Program-made: the position numbers and the translations under genes
Shown here: positions 45,802-57,121 of the stretch, piece after piece
Numbering within the stretch: position 1 is the stretch's first letter
How the letters are laid out: each line of letters opens with the position of its first letter
From: Ananas comosus
Lineage: Eukaryota; Streptophyta; Magnoliopsida; Poales; Bromeliaceae
Direction of reading: 5' to 3'
Length of the DNA stretch: 64,000 bases
Assembly: GCF_001540865.1 (NCBI RefSeq)
Contig: NC_033630.1
Span: forward strand, 11,930,003-11,994,002
Notes under the pieces: model-generated
What the model saw: only the letters and a program-made list of their open reading frames with translations
The model's database searches: none
What the model was told of the DNA's origin: nothing

Positions 45802-46984
45802 AGCGAGGAACATGAAGAACAAGATATAGAAAAGGAATGCAAGTCCTGAAGGAAATGCCATCAATAATAATAATAATAATACAGCGAGGAACATGAAGAA
45901 CAAGATATAGAAAAGGAATGCAAGTCCTGAAGGAAATGCCATCTAGTGAAAATCAACTAGGTTGGAAAACTCTAGGAAGAAGCTAGTACACCAATTGGTT
46001 CATCAGCTTAGTACTCACAACAGTTAGTACCAAGTAATGAGACTATGCTAGCAACATGAAGTAAAACCTACACATTACCAATGCAGCGAACTCCTTACAC
46101 AAAGCAGACTAAATAGGCATTGCTATAACGAGCATATAAGTTATTTTTAGCTTGAATAACTCAAAAGATGGACAAAATAGATAAAATAAAGTGATTTACA
46201 ATATACCAGCTGGAACAGTCCTACATTATTGGCTAATTCCAATAAAAAGACCATCAAATATTAGGGGGCCATATTAGAAATGTAAACACAAGTTCGCACC
46301 ATATCTTACATTACAGAGAGAATATGCACGTTTGCATATCCACATATGTTACCAAACATTTTAAATACTACCGTAGACATGTGCATGAATATACAAATGC
46401 GATAATTCTGCACCCAAAATTGAGGCGTAATAGCAGCTAACATCACTAGCGGCCTCGAAACTTTGTTTTCATAGCCAAATTTCTCACTCAATTTAGAGAT
46501 TGATTAATCCCACAAATTTGGTTATCATCTAATTACAATCAGAGTACGCACTATCCGGACTCTCCTACACACATGAACATCTAAAGCTACAAACCCCTTA
46601 TAATGACAACTCTAACCACCTCCCGAGTCCCAAACCACTCTCCCTAAATTCACCATGAGTTCCAAGAGAGCAAAAAGGCAACCTTTATACCTTCCATCAA
46701 CACCATTACCCACAAATCCCAAATTACACTACAACTACTAGATCAAAAACTCTACATTGATCCCAAGTTCCTCTTTTCCGCAATCGGAGTCAAAACCCTA
46801 ACGCAATCTCAGCTATTGGATCACAACGGACATCTACAATTGACGAATTGATACCTAAATCCGATCAAAATACGAGCGAAAACGGAGACAAATCGATCAA
46901 ATTGAGAGGATAGCGAGAACAGGGGGCGGATCTCAGAGAGGGGTCGAATCCCCCCCAAAGAGGACACGGAGAAGGGCGACTCAC
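45128..46984 (-). other. Apyrase 5'UTR intron (inferred)
   Basis: An intron of about 1.86 kb between the donor at 46984 and the acceptor at 45128. It contains the tandem repeat at 45768-45943. The rest is unremarkable. Confidence 0.5.
45768..45943. repeat. 81-bp tandem duplication with (AAT)n linkers
   Basis: A 62-bp core is identical at 45801-45862 and 45882-45943, each preceded by an (AAT)n-ACAG tract. On the minus strand the core opens with ATG and reads MAFPSGLAFLFYILFFMFLA, followed by poly-Leu from the AAT repeats. The period is 27 codons, so the frame stays open through both copies. Confidence 0.85.
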
Positions 46985-47078
46985 CTACCCCCTCGGCCAT
47001 ATCCGACGGCGGAGGTGGCTGCGCCGCCGGATCAGCGGCGGCGGTGCCGGAGGAGATCGCCGGAGACGGTGGTGGTTT

Positions 47079-47123
<45 letters not shown>

Positions 47124-47192
47124 TTGGGCGAAGATAGAGAAAGAGTAAAAGAAAAGAAAATGTGAGAGAGAGAGAGAGAGAGAGAGATTCAA
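46985..47192 (-). promoter_or_regulatory. Probable apyrase first exon (5'UTR)
   Basis: On the minus strand a (CT)n-rich start at 47079-47192 is followed by a GC-rich stretch (CCGCCGCTGATCCGGCGGCG) and a clear donor, GGGGTAG|GTGAGT, at 46985/46984. This is typical of a plant housekeeping leader. An ATG at about 46998 would open only a short frame. Confidence 0.55.
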
Positions 47193-47199
47193 ACGACAC

Positions 47200-48115
47200 T
47201 AACACTAAAATACGAGTGTATAAAATTGGAGAGACCCCTCAACTATAGATAATTTTGAAATCGGTACCTAAACTTCAATTTTGGCCTAATTACAAAGTCC
47301 CCCTACATTTTAGTTTTTAAAAATGGGTCCAAAAAGGGGGAGTAATTGGGGAATTATGTTGTAAAAACTTTATTAAAATAAGTTGATACATAACATTATT
47401 CCAAATCTCAATATTTATCTAATTTGGAATTTAAAAAATAAATAAAAAATAGATTAAGAATGCCTCCAAATTAATAGTTTAGTGAATAATTTTATTTAAT
47501 TAATATAGTTCTGCCACATTATTGTAATTAACTTTACCTATCAATTTATTTTTAAAAAATTTTATAGCTTTTTTGAAATAATGGCAAAATATAGGAGAGT
47601 AATTTGTGTAATTTTTAGTGCGGGGATTATTGAGGCGAGAGATAAAGTGGTAGAGCATTTTTTGCAATTTAGCCTTAAATTATTGTTTAGATTTATTAAA
47701 TTTTTATCTTTTCTTGGAATTGAATTATTGGAATTAATTAAATTAGAGATTCTAAGAATTTCTTAGGAACTTTACCAAATTTGTAAAATAAAATTATATA
47801 ATTTAATAGCTAATAGTTAATAGTGTTAGTACATTAATAAAAATTTAATTTAAGTAAGATAATAATTTATATTAAAAATTAAAGTTGAATTTGTATGGAA
47901 AAAAAATAACTAGGGATCTTTTTTATAATGGCCTGAAAAAATAAAGGGTTCATATCAAATTTGTCACGGCTTGGAGTATGACACGTGGGACCCACAGGAG
48001 CCACGTGGGTCCCACGTGTAAGTTTCACGAGGTGAGGGGTGTAACCGTTGCACCGAGTAGGGGGTGCAACGTTATGTTATGTAATGTAATGTAATAAATA
48101 CATTATTTTAGTAAT
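47200..48115. other. AT-rich intergenic DNA
   Basis: No gene. Contains ACACGTGGGACCCACAGGAGC and CCACGTGGGTCCCACGTG near 47981-48018, an inverted, G-box-like (CACGTG) pair. Confidence 0.45.
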
Positions 48116-48657
48116 AAAATCCCATCAAGCTCCTAATTTTTTTCTAGTATTCTCCAATTTAATTAACTTCACCGTTTGCGTCTATCACAAATATCTTAAG
48201 TCGAGATGTAACATCCTGCTTCCCAAGGGTCAACCATCCTAAAGCTATTTTAGTTCTAATACGCTTAATTTTTTTAATCTTTTAGCCGGACCGCCGCCCA
48301 AATTAAGCGTATTAAAGCTAGAATAGCTCTAGTATGGATGACTTACTAGGAAGCGGGATATTATAATTGGTATCAGAGTCAATTACCAGTCGGAAGTGTG
48401 AGATAAGTTTCGATTTAGTCATGATTTGAATTGTAGGCTAAATTATGGTATAACTGATAAGGCTGATGAAACTACTTTCATATTTTCTGGCGTTTGTGAG
48501 TGTGCTCGAGTTTGACAAAAATGTCAAGCTATAAAGGGGGAAAAAAATATGTCATCCCTAAATTTTGGAATAGTTCTATATATTAGATACTTCCTAGAGA
48601 TTAAGAAGATTAAGTGTATTAGGATTAGAATAGTTCTAGAATGGATAACCTTCCACT
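48116..48657. repeat. Direct duplication, copy 1 (partner 50247-50766)
   Basis: Both copies carry the same TRIM-like LTR and 5S-like pieces. Copy 1 is interrupted at its right end by a CACTA-type end. Confidence 0.75.
48207..48380 (+). mobile_element. TRIM-like LTR with inverted 5S-rRNA-like sequence and PBS
   Basis: An LTR of about 159 bp starts TGTAACATCCTGCTTCCC and is followed by TGGTATCAGAGTC (48368-48380), which fits an initiator-Met tRNA primer site. 48301-48354 (TTAAGCGTATTAAAGCTAG...GGATGACTTACTAGGAAG) resembles the 3' half of plant 5S rRNA, and 48219-48271 is its inverted copy. Cassandra-type TRIMs are known to carry 5S-like LTRs. A third 5S-like piece is at 48601-48652. Confidence 0.6.
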
Positions 48658-48831
48658 ACAACAAAAACGGTTTATAGCGACACTTTTAAATATAGGTACA
48701 TATCAAAAAAAATGCTGCTAGCTAAAATTATTGATACTTTTAAAAAGTGTTGCTATATGTGGGGTCGCTAGGTATATAGTGACAGTTAAAGAGTGTCGCT
48801 ATAACCTAAAAGAGTGCTGCTAATTTACCAA
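48653..48831. mobile_element. Truncated CACTA-type (En/Spm-like) end
   Basis: CACTACAACAAAAACGG starts at 48653, followed by subterminal repeats of TATAGCGACAC and GTGTCGCTATAA. The second end is missing: the element stops at the N at 48832. The paralogous site near 50760 is uninterrupted. Confidence 0.65.
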
Positions 48832-48832
48832 N

Positions 48833-49480
48833 TGTTATGTAATAAATACGTTATTTTAGTAATAAAAGATATTTTTATAAGTATATAAAGTATTTTAAAA
48901 ATAATTTTAATAGATTAAAATTGTTTCTGAAAATAAACTTGTTTTTATTATAAATAAGCACCTGCCTTAAAAAATTAATTTTAAATACTTTTATATACTT
49001 ATAAAACTATTTTTGATATTTTCAATTTAGATAAATTACACGATATTTATAATATTTTACATTTTAAATAAATTCGGCTAAAAATATAAAAAATTAATAG
49101 AAATACCGGCTCATAAACTGTATTTGAGGGGATCCTTTAACATACACTAATGATTCGCTCTATTTTTAGTTTTTTAATATTTGACGATGTTAAATATATA
49201 GGATTGTATTTTAAAGAAATTTTTTTTTTGACAGATATTTTAAAGAAAAATTTTAATTAGATCAATCCCCTGTTAAATATATAATTTCTTATTTAAAAGA
49301 ATATTGTCGCAAATAATTAGACTTTGGCTTTATCTTACATCCCTTCACCAAAGGATAAATATTTGAGCCTTATATTATCAAATTTTTAAAAAATATTAAA
49401 AATTTAAAAGGGCATGTAAAATTTATGATGAAAAGGGATAAGATTTACATGCTTTTTATGGAGGTGTAAAGCTAGTATTT
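48833..49480. other. AT-rich intergenic DNA
   Basis: Begins with TGTTATGTAATAAATACGTT, repeating 48072-48110. No gene found. Confidence 0.5.
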
Positions 49481-49481
49481 T

Positions 49482-49860
49482 TGTGAGACCCCGTATAGTT
49501 TCATATATAAGATATAATAAGGCAAGAACTCTTAACCCGACTTAAGCATTTTGGGTGTTGGCTAGATCCAAGAGGTTAAGAGAGTTAAGCGTGTTAGGAT
49601 GGGAGTAGTCCTAAAATGGGTGATCTCCTGAAAAGTTGTGGCGTCATGTACAGTTGGTATCAAAGCCAATTACCAATCGGAAGTGTGAAATGAGTTTCAG
49701 CTGAGTTAGGGTCGGAATGACAAGGCTAGCGAGATGGGTCTCACACCGCTGGTGCTTGTGATGGCTAGGCCAAAGAGATTAAGAGAGTTAAGCGCGTTAG
49801 GGCGGGAGTAGTCCAAGGATGGATGACTCCCTGTGAAGTTGGGGAAGTTGGGGCGTCACA
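49482..49860 (+). mobile_element. Small TRIM-like element with 5S-like LTRs
   Basis: The first LTR, 49482-49652, starts TGTGAGACCCCGTATAG and contains AGTTAAGCGTGTTAGGATGG and ATGGGTGATCTCCTGAAAAG, a close match to the 3' half of plant 5S rRNA. TTGGTATCAAAGCC (49654-49667) is a primer-binding-site candidate. After about 110 bp a second, partial LTR repeats AGTTAAGCGCGTTAGGGCGG and ends GGGGCGTCACA at 49860. No coding capacity. Confidence 0.65.
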
Positions 49861-49916
49861 ATTTTTTATGAATAATTGTCATGCTTCTATATTTAGGTAA
49901 AAAATAAAAAAAAAAT

Positions 49917-50230
49917 GTACAGAACATATATAAACTATGGCTGATTTTGAATCAACTATCCGGCCTTTCAAAATTTTAGTTTGCTATTCAATCTTTCAAT
50001 TTATTTGATTTGAGTCGATCAATGATACTTTGCCTTCAAAATTTAAGCTGATTACTTACTTTAATAAATTTATAGCTGTAAGAATTACATAAATTATAGT
50101 AATCATATCTGTGAAATAAATAATGCATTAAAACTTTTAGAATCGGAGTGTCGTTGACTGACTCAACTCAAATAAACTAAAAAAGTTAAATAGCAAAATT
50201 AAAATGATTCATAATTTAAGTATTGTACAC
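49917..50230. repeat. F2-type foldback element
   Basis: GTACAGAACATATATAAAC on the left and AATTTAAGTATTGTACAC on the right are inverted ends. Confidence 0.6.
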
Positions 50231-50246
50231 GTAATGTCGTCGATTT

Positions 50247-50766
50247 AAATCCCATCAAGCCCCTAATTTTTTCTAATATTCTCCAATTTAATTAACTTCA
50301 CCATTTGCGTCTATCACAAATATCTTAAGTCCAGATGTAACGTCCTGCTTCCCAAGGGTCAACCATCTTAAAACTATTTTAGTTCTAATACGCTTAATTT
50401 TTTTAATCTCTTGGCCTAACCACCACCCAAATTAAGCATATTAAGGCTAAAGTAGCTCTAGGATGGGTGACTTACTAGTCAGAGTTAATTACCAGTCGGA
50501 AGTGTGAGATAAGTTTTGGCTGAATCATGATTTGAATTACAGGCTAAATTAATCAAGGTCTGAATGATAAGGCTGATGAGACTAATTTCACATTGTCTGG
50601 TGCTTGTGAGTGTACTTGAGTCTTGACAAAAATGTCAAGCCATAAAGGGGAAAAAAAAATGTCTTCCCTAAATATTGGAATAGTTCTATATATTAGATAC
50701 TTCCAAGAGATTAAAAAGATTAAGTATATTAGGACTAGAATAGTTCTAGAATGGATAACCTTCCTA
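50247..50766. repeat. Direct duplication, copy 2 (TRIM-like LTR region)
   Basis: Matches 48116-48657. The LTR starts TGTAACGTCCTGCTTCCC at 50336, but the LTR end and primer site are deleted (GACTTACTAG joins TCAGAGTTAATTACC). Confidence 0.75.
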
Positions 50767-50801
50767 CAAAGTGGAGCTTCACACCAGATGTGAAAAAGAG
50801 C

Positions 50802-51329
50802 GTTAGATATTAAACATATTAAACTACTATTCTTAAGTATTTTTTAAGTTTTTGGAAAACAACAATTTTTCATTGAGCCAAATAATTCAAAAGGAAATGG
50901 ATAGTGTGGGTTTTATTAGCTACTTTTTAACAAGTAGGAATTTTCTTCCTTTTTGTGATTTTGGAACCCAATTCCCAAAAGAGGCCAAAAAGAAGAATAT
51001 ATTAAGTGTGTGTTAGGAATCCATTAATTGTTAGGAATTTTTGTTGTGTACCAGAAGTGCTTAATAAGAAAAGGAATATAATTTAGGGTTTGATATCCAA
51101 AAGAGGCCAAAAAATCAATGCCCATGGAAAGCACATAATTAGGGTTTGCAATTTAGAAAAAAAAAAAAGAAGATAGGAATTAGAAATATTTCCTCTACAT
51201 TAGTGATAGAAGCCTAATAAGATTTTGTTTGTTTCTAATGCTTTTGCTTTCAACTAATTAAAGTCGCCTCGACTTGCGTAATATAAAAGTTTAAAGGCTA
51301 AAATACAAAAAATTAATCTTCAGTAAATA
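50802..51329. repeat. Direct duplication, copy 1 (partner 51500-52002)
   Basis: From CGTTAGATATTAAACATATT to CTTCAGTAAATA the two copies differ only by small indels. Copy 1 ends at the N at 51330. Confidence 0.85.
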
Positions 51330-51339
51330 NTTTTTTTTT

Positions 51340-51475
51340 TTTTTTTTTTGAGAGATAGATAGCACGCTACCCGCTTCGTTTATTTCATTTAGAAATAAAC
51401 TTAGCTGGGAAATGTGAATCAACTAGGATTTGAACTTGGGTCTCGGGTACCAACCACTAAGCCTTTTGCCACTTG
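51340..51475 (-). mobile_element. tRNA-derived SINE
   Basis: On the minus strand: GCAAAAGGCTTAGTGGTTGG (A-box region), CAAGTTCAAATCC (B box) and a 3' end GCGGGTAGCGTGCTATCTAT with an A-run. It matches 55648-55792 and lies between the two copies of the 50802/51500 duplication. Confidence 0.7.
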
Positions 51476-51499
51476 TTTTAGGGACGGTTGGTTAAGAAC

Positions 51500-52002
51500 G
51501 TTAGATATTAAACATATTAAACTACTATTTTTAAGTATTTTTTAAGTTTTTGGAAAACAACAATTTTTCATTGAGCCAAATAATTCAAAAGGAAATGGAT
51601 AGTGTGGTTTTTAACAAGTAGGAACATTGTTCCTTTTTGTGATTTTGGAACCCAATTCCCAAAAGAGGCCACAAAGAAGAATATATTGTGTGTTAGGAAT
51701 CCATTAATTGTTAGGAATTTTTGTTGTGTACCAGAAGTGCTTAATAAGGAAAGGAATATAATTTAGGGTTTGATATCCAAAAGAGGCCAAAAAATCAATG
51801 CCCATGGAAAGCACATAATTAGGGTTTGCAATTTAGAAAAAAAAAACGATAGGAATTAGAAATATTTCCTCTGCATTAGTGATAGAAGCCTAAGATTTTG
51901 TTTGTTTCTAATGCTTTTGCTTTCAACTAATTAAAGTCGCCTCGACTTGCGTAATATAAAAGTTTAAAGGCTAAAATACAAAAAATTAATCTTCAGTAAA
52001 TA
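51500..52002. repeat. Direct duplication, copy 2
   Basis: See 50802-51329. Confidence 0.85.
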
Positions 52003-53615
52003 TTAAAATTTTTACTTTTTTTTACTTTTAAAATCTATTTTTTGCCCCCTTAAAATTTTTTAAAAAAATTTCAAAGGTTACGACATTAATTAACGGAGAA
52101 AATAAAATAACCAAATTATCCTTACTTGTTTGATAAGAAAAAATAAGTTTTTAAATATTTTTGTTATTTTTAAAGATATTTTCGGTATAAATTATAAAAA
52201 ATTGACGGAATAGTAACGAAATCCCGACGGAGGAGACATAAATGTATCAACTTAAAATTTTGAGGGAATAAAATATAGAAATTAAAAATTGTACTCTCCC
52301 TTAAGTTTGGAATAAGATTTTCATACTCAAAAGTAAAATATCCAATAATTTGGATCTCCTACTTGGGATGATATCTTTTGAAAATATTAATCTCATTTTT
52401 AAAGTAAAATTAGAATTCTAAAAATGTATGATGTAACAAATTCGCCAATAGTTCCTAGATTTTGGAATAATATAATAAATTTCTATTTTTTTCACTTATA
52501 CAAATTTCACATAAATTAATGAACACCACCAAATTTCGTATAGCTAACAAAACTTAGAGTTATTGCAAGAAAAAGATTAATTAACTAATTTGAACCATAA
52601 ATTACAAGTTTTACTAACCCTGTCCTAATTTGGTCAACCAATTTAGTAAACATTAGAATTATTATTCTTGTTGAATTTTATTTTTCGTCTTATTGTAATT
52701 TAGCCACTAATGTAAATGTATCTTTTAGTATATGAATTGGTATCGTGGATGTGAGAGATTAATTACTAGAGTATTAGGTGTATTTGGAGTCAGATTAGGT
52801 TTTTCGAGAGAGCAATGTTTTCTGAATTCCACTTTCGATGATAATAAAATTTTCGATCGATTTTTGGCTGAGCCACATGAATTGTTTGCGTTCTTTTATA
52901 TTTTTTCTCTATTATTTTAATTATATTTTAGCTTTCCACATTCAAAGAGCTAGATCTTTATGAACTTTAATTTTAACACATTTTATAAGCAAAACATATC
53001 ATTAATTACTTGTGTATAGATACATTGTATTCTACATTTCATGTATCAATTATTAATGGCCTCATGATTGCCTTTTCAATTAATGATTAACATCACCATC
53101 AGTTTCTTCTTCTTTTTTTTTCCTTTTTTTTTTCCTCTTATTTTTTATAGCATTATCTTTTAACTTTACACCCCCTTTTTTTTTAAAAAAATAAATATAG
53201 ATAAGCAAGCACTAGTTACAGTGAGGTAGTATATATGCATGGCATCATCAACTCATTATGTAGAGGTATATTCACTAAATATTCCAAATTCAAATATTAA
53301 TTTGCATATATTAACTTAATCAGCAATAAAATTAATATGGTTTTTTTTTTTGTGTAATGGGTTAAGGATTTTTTGTCCAGTTGTATACAAAAATTTTTTT
53401 AGTTAAAGGGTAAACATAAATTTCTGGTTATTTTTATCCTGTTTGGTTGAATTAGCTCAAAATGACTTAGACAATAAATAAAAAAAAAAAAGAAAAAAAA
53501 TTCAATGCGATCTCTACAACCCATAAATATCCCACAAGTCTTATTTTCTCTCTTGTATTTTAAATACTAAAACCCTAAAACCCTAACTAAACCTTAGAAC
53601 CCTAGGGAAAAAAAA
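52003..53615. other. AT-rich intergenic DNA
   Basis: A fragment of the TTTTGAGGGAATAAAATATAG repeat lies near 52260. A short open frame at 52732-52920 (62 codons) has no recognisable protein similarity. Nothing else is supported. Confidence 0.45.
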
Positions 53616-53835
53616 TCGGAGTGGGGGAGCTCCCAATGATGCCTCGTTGGGAAGCTTTAATTCGTGTCACGTGTCATTTTTATCTTTATTCAAGGATTAT
53701 GATCCTTCTCTCTAGTGTTTAAAAGTTTTATTGGATTTTAATATTAAAAAAATACTCAATGAGTTATTAGATGGAGGCAAAATTAACACGTGGTAGCAGA
53801 TCATCGGGGAGCTCCCTGCTGAAGTTTTATCTAAC
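53616..53835. repeat. Possible foldback element with GGGGAGCTCCC ends
   Basis: GTGGGGGAGCTCCCAATGATG and ATCATCGGGGAGCTCCCTGC are opposed around an AT-rich centre with two ACGTG motifs. The inverted ends are short. Confidence 0.35.
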
Positions 53836-55085
53836 CCTAGGATTGTGGGTTGCCCAAATTATACATATATAATGTTATTGGTTACAAGATAATCTTGTGA
53901 AAGATTGAAGTTAAGCATGAAACCTTTTTTGTGGAGCTAGTGTGGGAGGGTCTTGCTTTTCAATATCTCAATAATTTGGGTGGAAACTTTTGCTTTTTAT
54001 CTTCAACAAACAAAGTTAGTGCTTATTTTGGGTTGGTTGGTTTGCCTAATGGGAAGCCTCTCTCATGATCTCAAAATCCAAATCTAATATGTTCTACTAT
54101 GAAAAGCATGACATTTTGATTTTCAAACGTTAATTTATTGTAATTTTTAGCTCAAATTTTTTAGATTATTTTTTCAATTGAGTCCCACAGACTAAGTAAT
54201 TATATTGATTGAATGATAATGTGCGTTGATGTAGCAGTAACACGTTAGTATTGTAATTGATGATGTGATAACAACTAAGATGTCGCATCAAAGCATCTAG
54301 TCAACTGATTTGAACCAATGGATTTGATTGCAATAATCTAGAAAGCTCAAGCAAGAAAAATGTAAGTTTGGGGACCAAAGATGTAACTTAGCCAAAAATA
54401 TAAATTTCGAGCACTATTTTTTTACAAATCGAACAATGACTCATTATCTTAATTTGATTATGTAGATAATATATATTCATCATATTAGAGTTTAATTTTA
54501 AATATTAATCATCAAATATTGAGCAAGTTCATGATATTTCTCCTTTTTCTCTCTCCTCGATCTCTCTCTCTCTCTCTTAATTCCCTTTTTTTTTTTCCCC
54601 AATTGATTACTAGTCGAGAACATATGCAACCCTTGAATGAAGCAAGGGTCATTTGTTGACCTTATTTCTCTTCTCCTTTTTAAGGGGTTTTTTTGCAAAA
54701 ATAATTTTGTAATAACTTTTGAGTGATCTAAATAATTCTGTCCTAAGAGTTAAAAAAGAAGAAAAAGAAGCAAGGTGTTGGTAAAATTGTTGTTATATAA
54801 GACTAGGAAAACAAAGTAAAACGATTCACCATATTTTGAAGGTAAAAATATAGTGAATGATTCACCTAATCATACTTTTTTCTGTGCATGTTGCTAATGT
54901 GGTAGAGATGGAGTTAGTTAATACATGAAATACTTCTTTGCATAATGTGGTTGATCACTTAAAGTAAATTTTGATTTGCATTTCCTATCTCAAGGAATTA
55001 AATTGAACAATATTGAATATAAAAACATTAAAATTACCATTCTCTAATAGTTTAGGTTTTTAGAGAAAATAGTTATTTCATATAA
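53836..55085. other. AT-rich intergenic DNA
   Basis: A (CT)n stretch at 54555-54577 and nothing else recognisable. Confidence 0.45.
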
Positions 55086-55089
55086 TTTG

Positions 55090-55440
55090 AAATGGTATTA
55101 AGGTCTTGAGTTTGAATCCCGTCAGACTCTTAGTTTCTTTTAATTTTCTTTTATTTAATACAAGTCCATATTTTAGGCCTGTTAAAAAGTCTCGAGCCCC
55201 TAGACATAAGAGAGAGTGTTGAATATATTTATTAGAAACACCGTACTCTGAGTTCGAGTTTTGCCAAACCTTTAGTTTTATTTAATTTCCTTCCATTTAA
55301 TTCAAGTTCATGTTTTAGATCTACCAAAAAGTCTCAATTCCATATGTGAGGGAGAGCGTTGAATATAAATATTAAAAATATCGTTCTCGATCTGATAGCT
55401 TAATCTCTTGGAGAAAACGATTGTTTCATATAATTTTACA
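55090..55440. repeat. Degenerate repeat pair with TCGAGTTTTGCC-type motifs
   Basis: GAGTTTGAATCCCGTCAGACTCTTAG (near 55110) and GAGTTCGAGTTTTGCCAAACCTTTAG (near 55250) head two diverged ~170-bp units ending GAGAGAGTGTTGAATAT and GGGAGAGCGTTGAATAT. Probably a retroelement relic. Confidence 0.4.
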
Positions 55441-55647
55441 AAGAAAATATTTCTTTACCACTTTTTGTGATTTGACGGTAATAATAAGCAAATCAACAAT
55501 CAATAACTATGTGGATATGTGGTGTAAATTTAAAGGATGGTTAATTTAAGATGTAATCTAGAAGTCTTTGGAGAAAAAATGCCACCAAATTCATTATGAG
55601 TTGTGGGCTACAATATCTCTTCTTAGGTAAGAATAGTAATTAATATA

Positions 55648-55788
55648 CCGACCGTCCTAGAGCAAGTGACAAAGGGCTTGGTGGTTGGTACCCGAGATCC
55701 AAGTTCGAATCCTAATTGATCACATTTCTTGCTAAGTTTATTTTTAAATAAAATAAAAAGAAGCGGGTAGCGTGCTACCTATCTCTCA

Positions 55789-55792
<4 letters not shown>
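55648..55792 (+). mobile_element. tRNA-derived SINE
   Basis: GAGCAAGTGACAAAGGGCTTG, then GTTCGAATCCTAATTGATC (B box of a pol III promoter) and a 3' end GCGGGTAGCGTGCTACC. About 145 bp. It matches 51340-51475 in opposite orientation and ends in a (TA)n run. Confidence 0.75.
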
Positions 55793-55819
<27 letters not shown>

Positions 55820-55820
55820 T
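55793..55820. repeat. (TA)n microsatellite
   Basis: A TA run between the SINE and the foldback element. Confidence 0.85.
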
Positions 55821-56163
55821 GAGCTAGAATACTTTCGATAGCAAACGGGCTCCATTGCCATCCATTTATTTTCTATGATAGAGCCTCCAAATCGACTATT
55901 GGCACCATTGAACATGGTCTATACCACTTGAAGTGTTTAGAAATCAAATTTGAAATCTTTTTGACATCATTTGCTTAGTGATCAAAGGTTTCAAATTTTG
56001 TAATTTTAATGGTCGATACGAGGCGTTTTCTCCTTTAATAGCGTAAAGTTATCCAAATCATTTGAATTTTTGTTAGAAAATTTTTTAAACTATTTAAAAC
56101 AAAATCTATATTCTTGACCTTGATTATAAGACTCCTATCATCATTTTTTAAAAATATTCATTT
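55821..56163. mobile_element. Foldback element of the 26208 family, truncated at an N
   Basis: GAGCTAGAATACTTTCGATAG on the left and the family's interior (ATCATTTGCTTAGTGATC). The right half is missing where the N at 56164 stands. Confidence 0.65.
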
Positions 56164-56164
56164 N

Positions 56165-56706
56165 AGAGCTAGGCTGGTATACTATCGGTAGCACGGAGGT
56201 CTCCGTGCTACCAAGTTGTTTTCAATGCTGTGGCTTCCAAATCCACGATCGACTCCGTTAGACTTGATCTACACTACTAAAAGTATTTAAAAACTAAATT
56301 TCATAATTTTTTGGCATCATTTGGCTAGTGATCAAAATGTCTCAAAATTGACAATTTTAATGGTAGATGTGATGCGTTTGTGAATTTAACAGTGTAAAAC
56401 AATTCAAATCTGATGAAATTTTTATAGAAATTTTTTTTCACTATTTAGAATAAGATCGGTAGCTCTGGTCTTAAATTCAAGTCTTTTATCATTAATTTTT
56501 ATGAGATTTTTATTTTCAGCGTTCATTTTTAGACTACTCGTTTGATAGGTAAATGATGCCGAAAAATTATGAAATTTAGTTTCCAAATAATTTCAATAAT
56601 GTAGATCAAGTCTAACAGAGTCAATCGTCGATTTGGAAGCCGCATCAATGAAAATAACTTGGTAGCATGGAGGCCTTCGTGCTATCGATAGTATATCAGG
56701 CTAGCG
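56165..56706. mobile_element. Foldback DNA element of the 26208 family
   Basis: The ends AGAGCTAGGCTGGTATACTATC and GATAGTATATCAGGCTAGC are inverted, with CGGTAGCACGGAGG and GGAGGCCTTCGTGCTATCG inside. A (CT)n/(TA)n run (56707-56772) follows. Confidence 0.75.
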
Positions 56707-56708
56707 CG

Positions 56709-56746
<38 letters not shown>

Positions 56747-56772
56747 AGATCTCTCTATATATATATATATAA
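56707..56772. repeat. (CT)n(TA)n microsatellite
   Basis: Long CT run with a few T interruptions, then TA. Confidence 0.9.
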
Positions 56773-57100
56773 GCTTCTATACATGTGGATTTCTAAAGTA
56801 GTAATTAGCAATCATCAAAAGGGCTTAATTACATTTTGGGTTAGATGCACCAAAAGCACTTGAAATTTTTGCAACTAACCAGCGACATTTATAATTCATC
56901 AATTTAAAGTGATGACTAACATTTGCCAAATGATCAATAAATATTAGAGAACGTAGTCCATCGATACACATAAGTGCTCTTGATACCCAAAAAATCGCTC
57001 TTCTATAGTTATTACATTTCATTTTTAATAATTAAATGCAAAAAAAGAAAAATTAATTACAAGAGTGTTTTTGGGACACATTCTATACACACATGCACTA
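56773..57100. other. Unclassified DNA
   Basis: AGATGCACCAAAAGCAC and ATAAGTGCTCTTGATAC (56840-56985) are loosely inverted, so this may be another small foldback. No gene. Confidence 0.35.
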
Positions 57101-57121
57101 TAGAGGAGAGAGAGAGAGAGA

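Noticed and set aside
48368..48380. TGGTATCAGAGTC considered as part of a tRNA gene.
   Set aside because: Only the primer-binding stretch is present, directly after an LTR. No cloverleaf can be formed.
49583..49637. A 5S rRNA gene.
   Set aside because: Only the second half is 5S-like and it is embedded in an LTR with a primer site, so it is a TRIM feature and not a 5S gene.
52732..52920. 62-codon frame starting MNWYRGCERLITRVLG.
   Set aside because: No domain, no splice or promoter context and AT-rich composition.
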